DNA from: Pseudomonas brassicacearum
Lineage (GTDB): Bacteria > Pseudomonadota > Gammaproteobacteria > Pseudomonadales > Pseudomonadaceae
Assembly (NCBI RefSeq): GCF_003732265.1
Contig: NZ_MOBK01000002.1
Location: forward strand, 124,001 to 188,000
DNA: 64,000 bases
Reading direction: 5' to 3'
Numbering within the stretch: the stretch's first letter is position 1; every line of letters begins with the position of its first letter. A program made the position numbers and the translations under genes. A model generated the notes under the pieces. The model did no database searches, had not been told where the DNA came from, and worked only from the letters and a program-made list of their open reading frames with translations. This document shows positions 28,361 through 37,279 of this stretch, in pieces.

Positions 28361-29587
28361 TCATCCCTGATATTCATGAACAACGCTGTCGAAATGCTCA
28401 ATCAACTGACTCACCCGAGCAGGGAGGTGAAAATGGCTGAGAAAATATGCTCTTCCACTTTCTCCCATCATTTCAAGCCGCTTACGGTCGCTTCCGTATA
28501 ACTCCAGTACCGCCTCGGCCAACTGCAAAGGGTTTTCCGCCGCACAATCAAGCCCGGCTTTAGCGTCCGCCAGTACCTGTGCCGTCTGACCGTTGCAACT
28601 GGCAATAATAGGTTTGCCGGCAGCCAGATAGCTTTGAAACTTGCTGGGCACCGTTGCCGCCAGAATCGGGTCATCGCGCAGGGTCAGCAGCAAAACGGAA
28701 GAAGCGTCGTAAATACTCGTAATTTCCTCCGGCGAAACACGCCCGAGCAACTCGATATTGGACAACTGCTCGTCATGGATCATGTTCGCAATCGTGTTTT
28801 CCATACTTCCGCTGCCGACTACAAAAAAACGAATATCTTCGTAAGCCTGTAAAATTCTGGCGGCTTCAACAATGGTCGTACACGACTGGGCTATCCCGAT
28901 ATTTCCAGCAAAAACCACGGAGAAGTGGCTTGAAATGCAGCTGAGTGCCCCCCCCCCCAGATCATTTGCTCCGGTTGATTCCGCAGCCGAGTTAGGGAAA
29001 AACTTTATTTTCCCCCGATTGTTGGACAGGCGCTGGACCGAGTCACGAAACCCTTCGGATTGAATCAATATTGAATCCGAAAAACGGTAAATGTATCGGA
29101 CAACGTACTCTATGATTTTGAGGACGCGGCGATTGTTAACAAAGCCGGTGGCCTGCAAGGACTCAGGCCAAATATCCTGAACCCATAAAACAAGCGGGGC
29201 TCGCTTGAGCCAGGACACAAAAATCGCAGGCATTGCCTGAAGCAAGGGTGAAGGTGCGTAGACGAAGACCACATCAAATTTGCGCCCACGCAGTGCCCAT
29301 GGCCCCAGCAAATAACCCGACGCGATGAACGACAGGTAATTAAGTATCAGCCCCTTGGCCGAGCTTTTTCCTCTGGAACGCAATGGGAGCCTGATTATCT
29401 CGACACCTTCACGCTGCTCAATCTGAACGCCCAGGGCGCGGTAACCTGAGAAGATCTCACCATCGGGGTAGTTCGGTTTGCCAGTCAGCACCGTGACGTC
29501 TGCACCTTGCCTGCATAACTCAGCAACCACTTGGTTGATATGAAAGTTCTCTGGCCAGAAATATTGTGTCCATACCAGCACTCTCAT
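28361..29587 (-). CDS. Glycosyltransferase family 4, WbuB/WbjE-like, with 11-G tract
   Basis: The 408-residue protein begins MRVLVWTQYFWPENFHINQV and has LTGKPNYPDG, VWVQDIWPESLQATGF and PSKFQSYLAAGKPIIAS, marks of the WbuB/WbjE group that adds L-FucNAc or L-QuiNAc to a nascent O-unit on the cytoplasmic side. That fits the UDP-L-aminosugar genes upstream. Codons about 210-214 contain eleven consecutive G bases on the coding strand (28948-28958), reading Leu-Gly-Gly-Gly-Ala. In the present sequence the frame is intact. Loss or gain of one G brings a stop within about 30 codons, before the conserved C-terminal nucleotide-binding part. It overlaps the preceding transferase gene by four bases. 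Confidence 0.88.
   Translation of the reverse strand: MRVLVWTQYFWPENFHINQVVAELCRQGADVTVLTGKPNYPDGEIFSGYRALGVQIEQREGVEIIRLPLRSRGKSSAKGLILNYLSFIASGYLLGPWALRGRKFDVVFVYAPSPLLQAMPAIFVSWLKRAPLVLWVQDIWPESLQATGFVNNRRVLKIIEYVVRYIYRFSDSILIQSEGFRDSVQRLSNNRGKIKFFPNSAAESTGANDLGGGALSCISSHFSVVFAGNIGIAQSCTTIVEAARILQAYEDIRFFVVGSGSMENTIANMIHDEQLSNIELLGRVSPEEITSIYDASSVLLLTLRDDPILAATVPSKFQSYLAAGKPIIASCNGQTAQVLADAKAGLDCAAENPLQLAEAVLELYGSDRKRLEMMGESGRAYFLSHFHLPARVSQLIEHFDSVVHEYQG
28948..28958 (-). repeat. Homopolymer G11 tract inside a glycosyltransferase gene
   Basis: Eleven C on the plus strand (G on the coding strand) form the longest mononucleotide run that I noticed in the window. It is inside the coding region and in frame. 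Confidence 0.95.
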
Positions 29588-30600
29588 CGCAGTACTTCTT
29601 CCAGAAACGCCTCAGGACCGTGCATCGGTTGAGGGCATTCAGCTATACCGAGATGGCGCTTGACCGCCCGGGCGATAGAGACGTGGGAATCAGGGTTGAA
29701 GGTCTCAACCGGTTTGACAACGTCTCGAACGTAATCAAGTTCGGCAGCGATAATAGGTAGATTTCGCTCATTGGCTTCAATCAATGGCAATCCCAGTGAC
29801 TCGGTTGTAGAGGGATATATCAACGCCGCCGATTGGTCATACAACGCTGAGACCTCAACTGGAGTGAGCTGTCCAAGGTTAGATACGTTTAGCTGCCACT
29901 GTAGCGTAAGTTGCTCAATCAGGGTGCAAAGCGATGATCCTGAAGGCACCGTCAGTGCCAGACTCGGACGTATCCCTTGTTCCGCCAACAGACACCACGC
30001 TTCCAAGAGTTTATGGTGGTTTTTGTGAGGATCTGCACTGGCAATGTACACAAAATCAAAACGACTACCCTTCGACATACTGGCGCTGTGACCCGAAACA
30101 ACGAATGGGCAGATAACGACGACTGCCTGCGGGCCCAAATATGTCTTGGCTTGAATCGCCATGGAAGGTGTCTGGACGATAAATTTTTTGACCCTGCGGG
30201 ACAGCGCCTTGACCAACAGCCTTTCCACGGACAAACGAATTCTCGTCCTGAAAGGGTAGTCTTGCAGCGTGTCCTTGGTCAGAAGAATCCTGTTCTGCAA
30301 AAAAACGGTCACCTCACCCTTCAAGGGCAATAACGGTACTAAACCGTGAAAGCACAGCACAACATCCTGATGCGAAACCCGGCACCAAAGGCGCAACTCA
30401 GCCACCAGTCTAGAGAGGAGTGTCGGGCGGACAAAGCGTCTTTCTCCTCGAGTAGGTGGCAAATACCCTTCTGCGCGAATATCCAGGTGCTCAAAATCAA
30501 TGCTCAACTCAGGCGCCGAATACAGAGCCTGCAGAAGCGTCAGCCCTCCACCGACGTGTACATTGGGAGCATGTAAAAACAGCTTTTTCTTAATATTCAA
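29584..30600 (-). CDS. Glycosyltransferase family 4 (group 1)
   Basis: The protein is about 338 residues if it starts at the TTG ending at 30600 (LNIKKKLFLHAPNVHVGGGL). The frame stays open upstream into the previous gene, but that part is not conserved-looking. The N-terminal GGGLTLLQAL loop is the usual acceptor-side glycine motif. The C-terminal half has FDFVYIASADPHKNHHKLLEAW and the EX7E motif STTESLGLPLIEANE. It should transfer a sugar from a nucleotide donor to the growing O-chain; donor and linkage are unknown. There is no strong Shine-Dalgarno, and its start lies five bases after the stop of the GT2 gene, so translational coupling is likely. Confidence 0.75.
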   Translation of the reverse strand: MNIKKKLFLHAPNVHVGGGLTLLQALYSAPELSIDFEHLDIRAEGYLPPTRGERRFVRPTLLSRLVAELRLWCRVSHQDVVLCFHGLVPLLPLKGEVTVFLQNRILLTKDTLQDYPFRTRIRLSVERLLVKALSRRVKKFIVQTPSMAIQAKTYLGPQAVVVICPFVVSGHSASMSKGSRFDFVYIASADPHKNHHKLLEAWCLLAEQGIRPSLALTVPSGSSLCTLIEQLTLQWQLNVSNLGQLTPVEVSALYDQSAALIYPSTTESLGLPLIEANERNLPIIAAELDYVRDVVKPVETFNPDSHVSIARAVKRHLGIAECPQPMHGPEAFLEEVLR

Positions 30601-30605
30601 GGAAA

Positions 30606-31628
30606 CTAACGGCCTCGATGGAAAGTCAGCATACGAGCGACAAATCGGCGTATAGCCTGTCTGGCTTGAGGTGAAAATAATGTACGGGCAAGTCGCCTTG
30701 CGATCCTGACGCTGGAAGCGACCAATTGTGCGCCAAGAACCCGGACGAAAGAAGCTCCATACTTTCGCGCCATGCCCGCGCAATATTCCGCTGCGCCATG
30801 AAACCCTCGCTGCCAAAGCCCTGATGCCAGTCGCAGATAGCTGGCGCCGATCTCTGAAGGCGTATTTCCGGGTACCTCAAAAGGCTCAATCGACTTCACA
30901 AACCCCAAGTAAAGATTTCCCGCTTCTTCGAAAGCCAGGTCGGCGATCTTGTGCGTATCCTGATGTGCGTGGCTTCGAGCCCCTACCAGCACCTTGGGAA
31001 TGTGAACAAAGCGATGGTCAATCGCCATTCGAAACCAAAGCTCGTAGTCCTGTGTCGTTCGTAAACGCTCGTTAAAAAATCCTGCGGTATCGAACGCTGA
31101 TCGTGGAATCAATAGACTGCAACCGTGTAATGCACTCTCGGAAGTGATCCAGTAGCGAAAGTGCTCAGGGTGCACGCCAGGCATAGTTACCGGTGTAGCG
31201 TTCGCCACACGGTTATCGGTGAAAATCGAATAGTCGGAGTAAACGATGGTTCGTGGAATCCCATACGCCGACAGGAATGCGATCTGGGTGGCGATCTTCT
31301 CTTTGACGTAAAGATCATCGTGGCTGAGCCAGGAAAAATACTCACCTGACATTTCCTCTATTGCCAGATTCAATGCAGATGCAACACCGCCGTTCTCTTT
31401 CGACACGTAACGAATCGCGCCACCAAACGACTGAGCTACGCGTTCTGTTGCACCACCGTCATTACTACCGTCATTGACGACGATAATCTCAATAGCTTCA
31501 TAGGTTTGGGCAAGAGCACTGTGTATTGCGTCAGCCAGAAAGTTAGCACCGTTATACACGGGTATAACAATCGTAACCAACGGCTTAAAACTACCAGACA
31601 CAGGATTTGTCTCGCGGGAAAAACTCAT
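30606..31628 (-). CDS. Glycosyltransferase family 2
   Basis: The 340-residue protein has a GT-A fold start (PLVTIVIPVYNGANFLADAI, then IIVVNDGSNDG), the metal-binding region around SWLSHDDLY and the later TQDYELWFRM motif. This is the pattern of inverting GT2 rhamnosyl- or glucosyl-type enzymes acting in the cytoplasm. No membrane helix is evident, only an amphipathic basic C-terminus (RIARRLARTLF). The ATG ending at 31628 with GGTGG upstream is preferred over one at 31658. The donor sugar cannot be told. Confidence 0.83.
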   Translation of the reverse strand: MSFSRETNPVSGSFKPLVTIVIPVYNGANFLADAIHSALAQTYEAIEIIVVNDGSNDGGATERVAQSFGGAIRYVSKENGGVASALNLAIEEMSGEYFSWLSHDDLYVKEKIATQIAFLSAYGIPRTIVYSDYSIFTDNRVANATPVTMPGVHPEHFRYWITSESALHGCSLLIPRSAFDTAGFFNERLRTTQDYELWFRMAIDHRFVHIPKVLVGARSHAHQDTHKIADLAFEEAGNLYLGFVKSIEPFEVPGNTPSEIGASYLRLASGLWQRGFHGAAEYCAGMARKYGASFVRVLGAQLVASSVRIARRLARTLFSPQARQAIRRFVARMLTFHRGR

Positions 31629-31682
31629 AACTGTTACCACCCTGCCCCTGCCCGACATCAAAAATAGCGCACGCAGGATTCA

Positions 31683-32672
31683 TTACTGCGAACTCGTCTT
31701 TTTATAAAATTTCGCGTTACTATAAAACATCGAAACGATCATACCGGGAATGTTAACGATCAACATGCCCACTCGAAAACCGAGATAAATCGTTGCAAAA
31801 GGAGCAACACGAGCTGAGAGCTCAACGCAAACTCTAGAGAACACAGACTCACCCACTCCGAGCCCACCAGGTGTAATGGGAATAACAGAGAACAGGTTGC
31901 CAAAAACACCAGCTATCGCGGTAACCTGCGGGTTTGCAGAGAATGGAAATATAGACGCAATCATTACCATGCCGACGATGACGACACCTGTCGCCAACAC
32001 TGACAACCCCCAACAAACAATCAAGGTCGGCCATGCGCGAAAATACATAAGAATGGTAACGCCAAAAGGATGCAAGTAATGACGAACCTTGTCAGGAAAA
32101 TAATCGATTACCGAAAAACGTAAAGCGAAAAAAATGCCGAACATCGCGAGCACTACGCCAGCGACGGAAATACAAACAAGCAACTTCAGTAAACTTATAT
32201 ATTTAAGTACATCGGTGCCAAGTGCAAGCTCAGCCTTGAGGAAAAAGGTTAGGATTGCGGCGATTGAAACCAGGCCTATCATCGCGAAAACACGATCAGT
32301 TACGATAGACAGTAACGCAGTGGATCTGCCGCTTTCCAACAGCCGAAAGATTTGCACTCCCTTAACTGCATCCCCCCCAGCAGCCCCGGGCAACCAAGTA
32401 GAAAAGAAACTACCTATCAACTGAAGGTTTATAACAACTCCCAGCGGGATGTTGTTGCCTGCGGCTCGCAGTAATAACCACCAACGCAACCCACTGATTA
32501 AAATTCCAAAAAAAAGACAGGTTAACGCGGGGATAAAAAAATTCAGGTTTTTGAAAACAACCGATATCGACCCAAAATCCAGCTGACCGCTACTCAGAAG
32601 AAAGGAAATCAACACAGCAGCCAGCGCTATTTTGACAATTAGGAAAATGTGGCCTTTTTTTATACAACCCAT
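31683..32672 (-). CDS. Flippase-like membrane protein (lysylphosphatidylglycerol synthase TM family)
   Basis: The 329-residue protein has about eight membrane helices and the PF03706-type motifs LPGAAGGDAVKGVQIF, TDRVFAMIGL and ITPGGLGVGESVF. Relatives include the transmembrane part of MprF, which flips lipids, and AglD-type proteins in glycosylation loci. Here there is no synthetase domain, so a lipid-linked sugar flippase or accessory role is the reasonable inference. It follows the YfhO-like gene in the same direction. Base composition is clearly more AT-rich than the flanking genes. A run of seven G on the coding strand lies at 32372-32378. Confidence 0.78.
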   Translation of the reverse strand: MGCIKKGHIFLIVKIALAAVLISFLLSSGQLDFGSISVVFKNLNFFIPALTCLFFGILISGLRWWLLLRAAGNNIPLGVVINLQLIGSFFSTWLPGAAGGDAVKGVQIFRLLESGRSTALLSIVTDRVFAMIGLVSIAAILTFFLKAELALGTDVLKYISLLKLLVCISVAGVVLAMFGIFFALRFSVIDYFPDKVRHYLHPFGVTILMYFRAWPTLIVCWGLSVLATGVVIVGMVMIASIFPFSANPQVTAIAGVFGNLFSVIPITPGGLGVGESVFSRVCVELSARVAPFATIYLGFRVGMLIVNIPGMIVSMFYSNAKFYKKTSSQ

Positions 32673-32902
32673 AAAATCCAGCACTCAATCTTGACATTAT
32701 TAAAAAACGCAAGCAGAAGATTTGAAGCTACTACGAGAACAAGTCCGATCCTAATCACCCGCCGGACTTTACGGCCGAGTATAGATAAACCGGCTAGGTT
32801 TTTCATCTACAAAGTGATGTCTTAACATCACGCCGTCGCCTGATACACTTCAGGGGAATCGTCGGTCGCTCAATCGAGCTACCCTCCCCTGCTCAGGATC
32901 GC

Positions 32903-35335
32903 TCACTGTGCCAGACCCAATCGGCGATGAACGAGTGGATCAAGATGCTTGCGTCGCGCGATCAAAATCATTAGAAGCAACAACGTAGACAACGAAGCAG
33001 CAATTGCCCACGGCAAAGTCCGTGGCTGATACTCCATTCGTATAATATATTTACCAGCGGGTACTACCACCCCTCTAAAAGCTTTATTCACTTTTATGAT
33101 AGGCACTTTCTTCCCATTCAATACAGCAGCCCAATTAGCATGCCAGTTATCCGTCAGCACCACCAAGGACTCTTGTTCAACCTCACCCGAAATAACCACC
33201 TCGGCATTTCTATAAGTATCTATAGAAGCAGGAACAAGGTGCTTCCGGTAATCTTCCGACAACACCGCTTCTTCTTTGTCCCCCCCAGCCATTGCGCTGA
33301 CTGAAAAAACGCGAGGAGCCACATTTCTATTTTCGATAACGACAGTGGCTAAATCTCTATACACCTCATTAAACCCCAGACCCTTGAGTTTTTCCTGATA
33401 AGCCGTATAACTCGAAGGCAACAACAAATACTTAACGCCTATGAAATCAATTGACTTCCAGTCAAACGAATTTCGCTCGGGCAAGTCTCGAATCGAAATC
33501 AACGACGGAAATGAACCAAGGGGTGCACCGGGATGAGCACCCAGCCTTTGACTACTTTCCAGGTCTATGGATGAATAGAAGAAATCCCTATACGCGGGCA
33601 GCCCACCTTGATTAAGAGTAGTCATCTCCTGAATATTAAAGGCCGAGCCGAGCTCAGGATATAAGCCACTCTGCCCAAAATTCAACGTACGATAAACTCC
33701 TATATGATTTTTTACGTACTGGAGTGCCGGTGGCATATTATTGAAGAGATCATTTCTTTGAAATCGAATCATTTTTCCCGAGACCAAAAGCTCGGCAAAC
33801 ATTACGACTATAACAATCAATAGCAACGAATATGCAACCTGTGTATTGAACCACCACTTGTGGACTACCAAAAGTATACCAATCAATACCACTAGCATCA
33901 CAATAGACATCAGCGCGCCTATTTTGTAATCCAGTCGAGGCGACTGAAGGCCGAACATATAATAAATTTTGACGAGCGCACATACTCCGACAAACATCAA
34001 TACAACGCTCGGCCACATTCTAAAATTTTTAAACTGTAGGTTATTAACACCAACACCAATAAGGACAACCATTGGGAACATAATGACTGGCCACCAATAC
34101 TGACTGCCGATATTCCCAATAATTGGCAATTTCGAGAAAACCACCTGAATCCATATAGGATCGAACAAACGGACTACTACGAATGCACAGCTTGCCTGGC
34201 ATAGCACGACCAACCATTTAAACCGTGAAAAACGTTTTGCAATCGCACACCCAGCAAGGCCAATCGCTATAACACCGCTATGAAATACAGTGTTACCCGT
34301 GAAAGATAAGCCTGTGCCCTCGAATGAAACAGCGTTGGGCTCTGCCGCATTATAGGACTCGAAAAAATGCGAAGAAGAAAAGAAAGAAGCTACTGCGTTC
34401 GGAAACCTGAGACTCGAAAAATTTCTTTTAGAATAATCCTCAAGAGTACCAATACTTCTCAAATTTTCCATTAACGGAAAGTAAAGAGGGGCTAACAATA
34501 GAACGGCCGCTAACAAACTCATTCCAAGCATCAAAATTAATGTCAGACCAAGCCTTATCGAATATCGACCACTTTGAACATGACCAATCAAAAACCCGCC
34601 GACAATAATCCCGATCGCGATCAGCGACGTGATAGTCGTCGGCATAAAAGTGCAGGAAAAAAATAGTGCAAACGCAAAGACAGCCATACTCCAGCGAAAC
34701 ACTGAAGCACGCTCAATAAACATTAGCGCAGTATAAATGCATACGGGCACATAAAAATAACTTTGGGTTACATTTGAACCAAGATTGGCTGTTATGTACC
34801 CATTCAAAAGATAAAATACACTGGCCGCTGTTGCCGCTGCTGGAGAGAGTCCCAGAATTTCCCGCACGATGCGGTAAGTGAAGAATACGCCAAAATACAG
34901 CGCCATCAGAATGACAACATTGAAGACCAGCGAACCTCCACCTAGGATCGCATTGACCAGAGTTATCGCTGAAAACTTCTGGTCAACCAGCGCTTCCGGT
35001 CCTAAAGCACCTGCCGCCGAATATGGATTCCAATAAGGAGACTCACCAGTTTTAATAGCGTGCACCATGAATTCGATCATGGGTTCCGATTGATAAATGG
35101 CACCACCATTATCATTGTACCCAGCCCACCACCCTATCGAATTAGGGATAGGGTAAAACGGACGCAGAGGAATTCCACTAACTGCCGCATATACCTGGTC
35201 CGTTAACCGCAGACTGGCATGATTAAATACCACATCAGGAAAAGCGGCCAATATCAGCACAAGCGCAATCGCACAAGCCTCAAGGACACGCCGACTTATT
35301 GGTAATCGTTTTAATAACGAGGCGATTAAATTAGG
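32903..35335 (-). CDS. YfhO-like GT-C membrane glycosyltransferase
   Basis: The frame opens at a GTG ending at 35338 and gives about 811 residues. After a short basic N-terminus, the first helix is followed by a large periplasmic loop with SPYWNPYSAAGALGPEALVD, then some ten more helices. A C-terminal periplasmic domain of about 230 residues has LTDNWHANWAAVLNGKK and VPAGKYIIRMEYQP, and ends in a last helix. This is the YfhO layout. In Firmicutes YfhO transfers a sugar from a polyprenyl-phosphate carrier to teichoic acid outside the membrane. I infer a similar periplasmic transfer to O-antigen or lipid A-core. It lies between a polyprenyl-P-sugar synthase-like GT2 and a flippase-like gene. 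AT-rich; a G7 run on the coding strand lies at 33280-33286. Confidence 0.85.
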   Translation of the reverse strand, partial: PNLIASLLKRLPISRRVLEACAIALVLILAAFPDVVFNHASLRLTDQVYAAVSGIPLRPFYPIPNSIGWWAGYNDNGGAIYQSEPMIEFMVHAIKTGESPYWNPYSAAGALGPEALVDQKFSAITLVNAILGGGSLVFNVVILMALYFGVFFTYRIVREILGLSPAAATAASVFYLLNGYITANLGSNVTQSYFYVPVCIYTALMFIERASVFRWSMAVFAFALFFSCTFMPTTITSLIAIGIIVGGFLIGHVQSGRYSIRLGLTLILMLGMSLLAAVLLLAPLYFPLMENLRSIGTLEDYSKRNFSSLRFPNAVASFFSSSHFFESYNAAEPNAVSFEGTGLSFTGNTVFHSGVIAIGLAGCAIAKRFSRFKWLVVLCQASCAFVVVRLFDPIWIQVVFSKLPIIGNIGSQYWWPVIMFPMVVLIGVGVNNLQFKNFRMWPSVVLMFVGVCALVKIYYMFGLQSPRLDYKIGALMSIVMLVVLIGILLVVHKWWFNTQVAYSLLLIVIVVMFAELLVSGKMIRFQRNDLFNNMPPALQYVKNHIGVYRTLNFGQSGLYPELGSAFNIQEMTTLNQGGLPAYRDFFYSSIDLESSQRLGAHPGAPLGSFPSLISIRDLPERNSFDWKSIDFIGVKYLLLPSSYTAYQEKLKGLGFNEVYRDLATVVIENRNVAPRVFSVSAMAGGDKEEAVLSEDYRKHLVPASIDTYRNAEVVISGEVEQESLVVLTDNWHANWAAVLNGKKVPIIKVNKAFRGVVVPAGKYIIRMEYQPRTLPWAIAASLSTLLLLMILIARRKHLDPLVHRRLGLAQ

Positions 35336-35369
35336 CACCAGACGTCCAATACATTATCCGCACACACCA

Positions 35370-36173
35370 TCAGAACCAATAAACAAGTTTGGTTTTATGC
35401 AAAAAGGCTCGAACCAGGCAATATCCGAAACCAAATCCTTCCTTGCGAAAAATAAATTTTGATACCCCACGCTCACGCACACCTTGTGCGCCCGCGATAT
35501 ATTTGACCTCCCCGCCCATAAGAATGGATTTGAAAGTAATTTCCGGGCTGATACTAAATCTGTTTTGGCTGAGTCCTAACCCTAACGTCTCTCTTCTTCG
35601 AAACATCTTGAACGCATAAGTCGAGTCAGGAATGTAATGACCCACCGCGATCCGCACTCCGATTCGGAAGAAGAACTGAAAAAATTTGTATTTAAAGGGA
35701 ATAGTACCGTCATCACCCTCCTGGATATAACGGGAGCATTGCGCTAGTACGGCGCCCCCTTCCATCTCGCGGTAAAGCGCGGGAATCAGGTGGATAGGAT
35801 CCACCGCATCCGCCGAGACGAAAATGCAGTAGCGGCCAATACCATGCGCCGCACCGTACCGAACAACAGCACCGTAGCCACGGCGATGCAAGGAACGACT
35901 GATAACTCGAACAGGAAGTTGATCGCTGTTGGCATCCCCCCAAGCGGAGGCGAGACTGTAAGTCTCGTCATCACTTTTATCATCAACCACGATGACTTCA
36001 GTGGTGAATGCCTGGCCGGTGACCGCGGCTTTGACGCTCTCCAGAATGCCTACAATGTTTTCCGCCTCATTCAAGCAGGGGATAACAATAGTCAGGTCAA
36101 TTGGATCCTCAACGGATGAAGCCGCCCTTGGAAAATTTTCAAGCGGTGAGTGAATCGATTCATTTATGGTCAT
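35370..36173 (-). CDS. Glycosyltransferase family 2, polyprenyl-phosphate-sugar synthase-like
   Basis: The 267-residue protein resembles dolichyl-phosphate mannose synthase: LTIVIPCLNEAENIVGIL, EVIVVDDKSDDET, GYGAVVRYGAAHGIGRYCIFVSADAVDP (the SxD metal site) and the late motif IPDSTYAFKMFRRRETLGLGL. Such enzymes load a sugar onto undecaprenyl phosphate in the cytoplasm. The C-terminal membrane helices found in GtrB and CsbB are absent, so this is the soluble DPM1-like form. It lies 34 bases upstream of the YfhO-like gene, which would use the lipid-linked sugar. Sugar identity unknown. Confidence 0.82.
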   Translation of the reverse strand: MTINESIHSPLENFPRAASSVEDPIDLTIVIPCLNEAENIVGILESVKAAVTGQAFTTEVIVVDDKSDDETYSLASAWGDANSDQLPVRVISRSLHRRGYGAVVRYGAAHGIGRYCIFVSADAVDPIHLIPALYREMEGGAVLAQCSRYIQEGDDGTIPFKYKFFQFFFRIGVRIAVGHYIPDSTYAFKMFRRRETLGLGLSQNRFSISPEITFKSILMGGEVKYIAGAQGVRERGVSKFIFRKEGFGFGYCLVRAFLHKTKLVYWF

Positions 36174-36225
36174 TTTGCCCCCTAAATTGAACCTGTCCTC
36201 AGGTGGCTTCTATTAAAATTAATAG

Positions 36226-37272
36226 CTACCCCACCAGTTTTGCTGAATACGGTATCAACCGGGTCAGTGCTGCCAGCACCAGACACACCGCAAACGTGGC
36301 CAAAGACAAGCTTAGAATCGATGTGACAGTCGACATTGACGCAAGGTTCAAGGTAAATCCGAACATCCCGGCCTTGATCAGGTCGATGACCAACAGATGC
36401 ATAAAATAGACGGGGAACACGATGCTGGACAAAAACGCCACAGGGCGGATCAAACGGGCGGTCACGCGGATTTTTCTGATCAGATGGAACGCGGCACACG
36501 CAGCAATCAACACGTTAGGACTGAAATACAGGAAGGCCGTCTCGTCCGGAATCGGTGACAGCGAATTAAGCCGCCAACTGATGAGAAACGTCACCAGGCT
36601 CGCCAAGCAAAAAACCACTGCACTGCACCAGGCGGGCACCTTACTCAAAACATCCGAACGAATGATATAGAAGCCTAACAGGAAGTAACCCGGCCAGTTC
36701 AAAAAGCCTGTAAGTGTCAAATGACTAAGGACATTGACTGGGAAATACACGGTCACCGCATTAATCACGAACCAAACGCCAAAAAAATAAGCCGCCAACC
36801 GCTTACTGGCCAGCAAAGCCACAGAGATCGGTTGCAGTATTGGCAACAGGATGTAAACACCAATGGTCATGTAGACGAACCACAGGTGATACATCACCGG
36901 CCCCTGCAGGGCCTGAAACAGTGCATTCGGAACATTCAGCGGTTTACCGGTCCAGTAGTTGAGCCAGAAAACGTGCAACACACTCCAGAACGCGAGTGGG
37001 ATAGCAACCTTTAGAACCCTGGACACAATCCCGCCCAGCCCTTTGGACATGTCTCGGCCCAAAAGCAGTGCCCCGGAAAGCATTGCAAACAGCGGCACTG
37101 AGACTCTCGAGATCGAGTCGAGGGCATTAGCGACCAAAAAGCTATTCAGTTCTATATTTCTATAGTCATAGAAGATCGGTGCCGAAATATGGATGAGCAA
37201 CACCCCAAACATCGCAATCAATCGGCAAACATCCGCCCAGGCTAACCGCCCCGGATCTTGTTGTTGTGTCAT
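36226..37272 (-). CDS. Acyltransferase family 3 (OafA-like membrane O-acyltransferase)
   Basis: The 348-residue protein has about ten membrane helices and the acyltransferase-3 marks: RLAWADVCRLIAMFGVLLIHISAP with the conserved His, SVPLFAMLSGALLL and HLWFVYMTIGVYILLP. Such proteins move acetyl or other acyl groups to sugars at the membrane, commonly O-acetylating O-antigen. No periplasmic SGNH domain is fused. The ATG ending at 37272 follows the wzt stop by seven bases, so it is probably read from the same transcript. Confidence 0.87.
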   Translation of the reverse strand: MTQQQDPGRLAWADVCRLIAMFGVLLIHISAPIFYDYRNIELNSFLVANALDSISRVSVPLFAMLSGALLLGRDMSKGLGGIVSRVLKVAIPLAFWSVLHVFWLNYWTGKPLNVPNALFQALQGPVMYHLWFVYMTIGVYILLPILQPISVALLASKRLAAYFFGVWFVINAVTVYFPVNVLSHLTLTGFLNWPGYFLLGFYIIRSDVLSKVPAWCSAVVFCLASLVTFLISWRLNSLSPIPDETAFLYFSPNVLIAACAAFHLIRKIRVTARLIRPVAFLSSIVFPVYFMHLLVIDLIKAGMFGFTLNLASMSTVTSILSLSLATFAVCLVLAALTRLIPYSAKLVG

Positions 37273-37279
37273 GGTCGGG

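Noticed and set aside
32813..32831. Hairpin gtgatgt/acatcac considered as a terminator after the YfhO-like gene
   Set aside because: It lacks a T run and lies downstream of the YfhO-like gene among genes that probably share a transcript.
36226..37272. Acyltransferase considered as a missing Wzy or Wzx
   Set aside because: Its N-terminal DVCRLIAMFGVLLIH and later motifs are those of acyltransferase family 3, not of a polymerase or MATE-type flippase.
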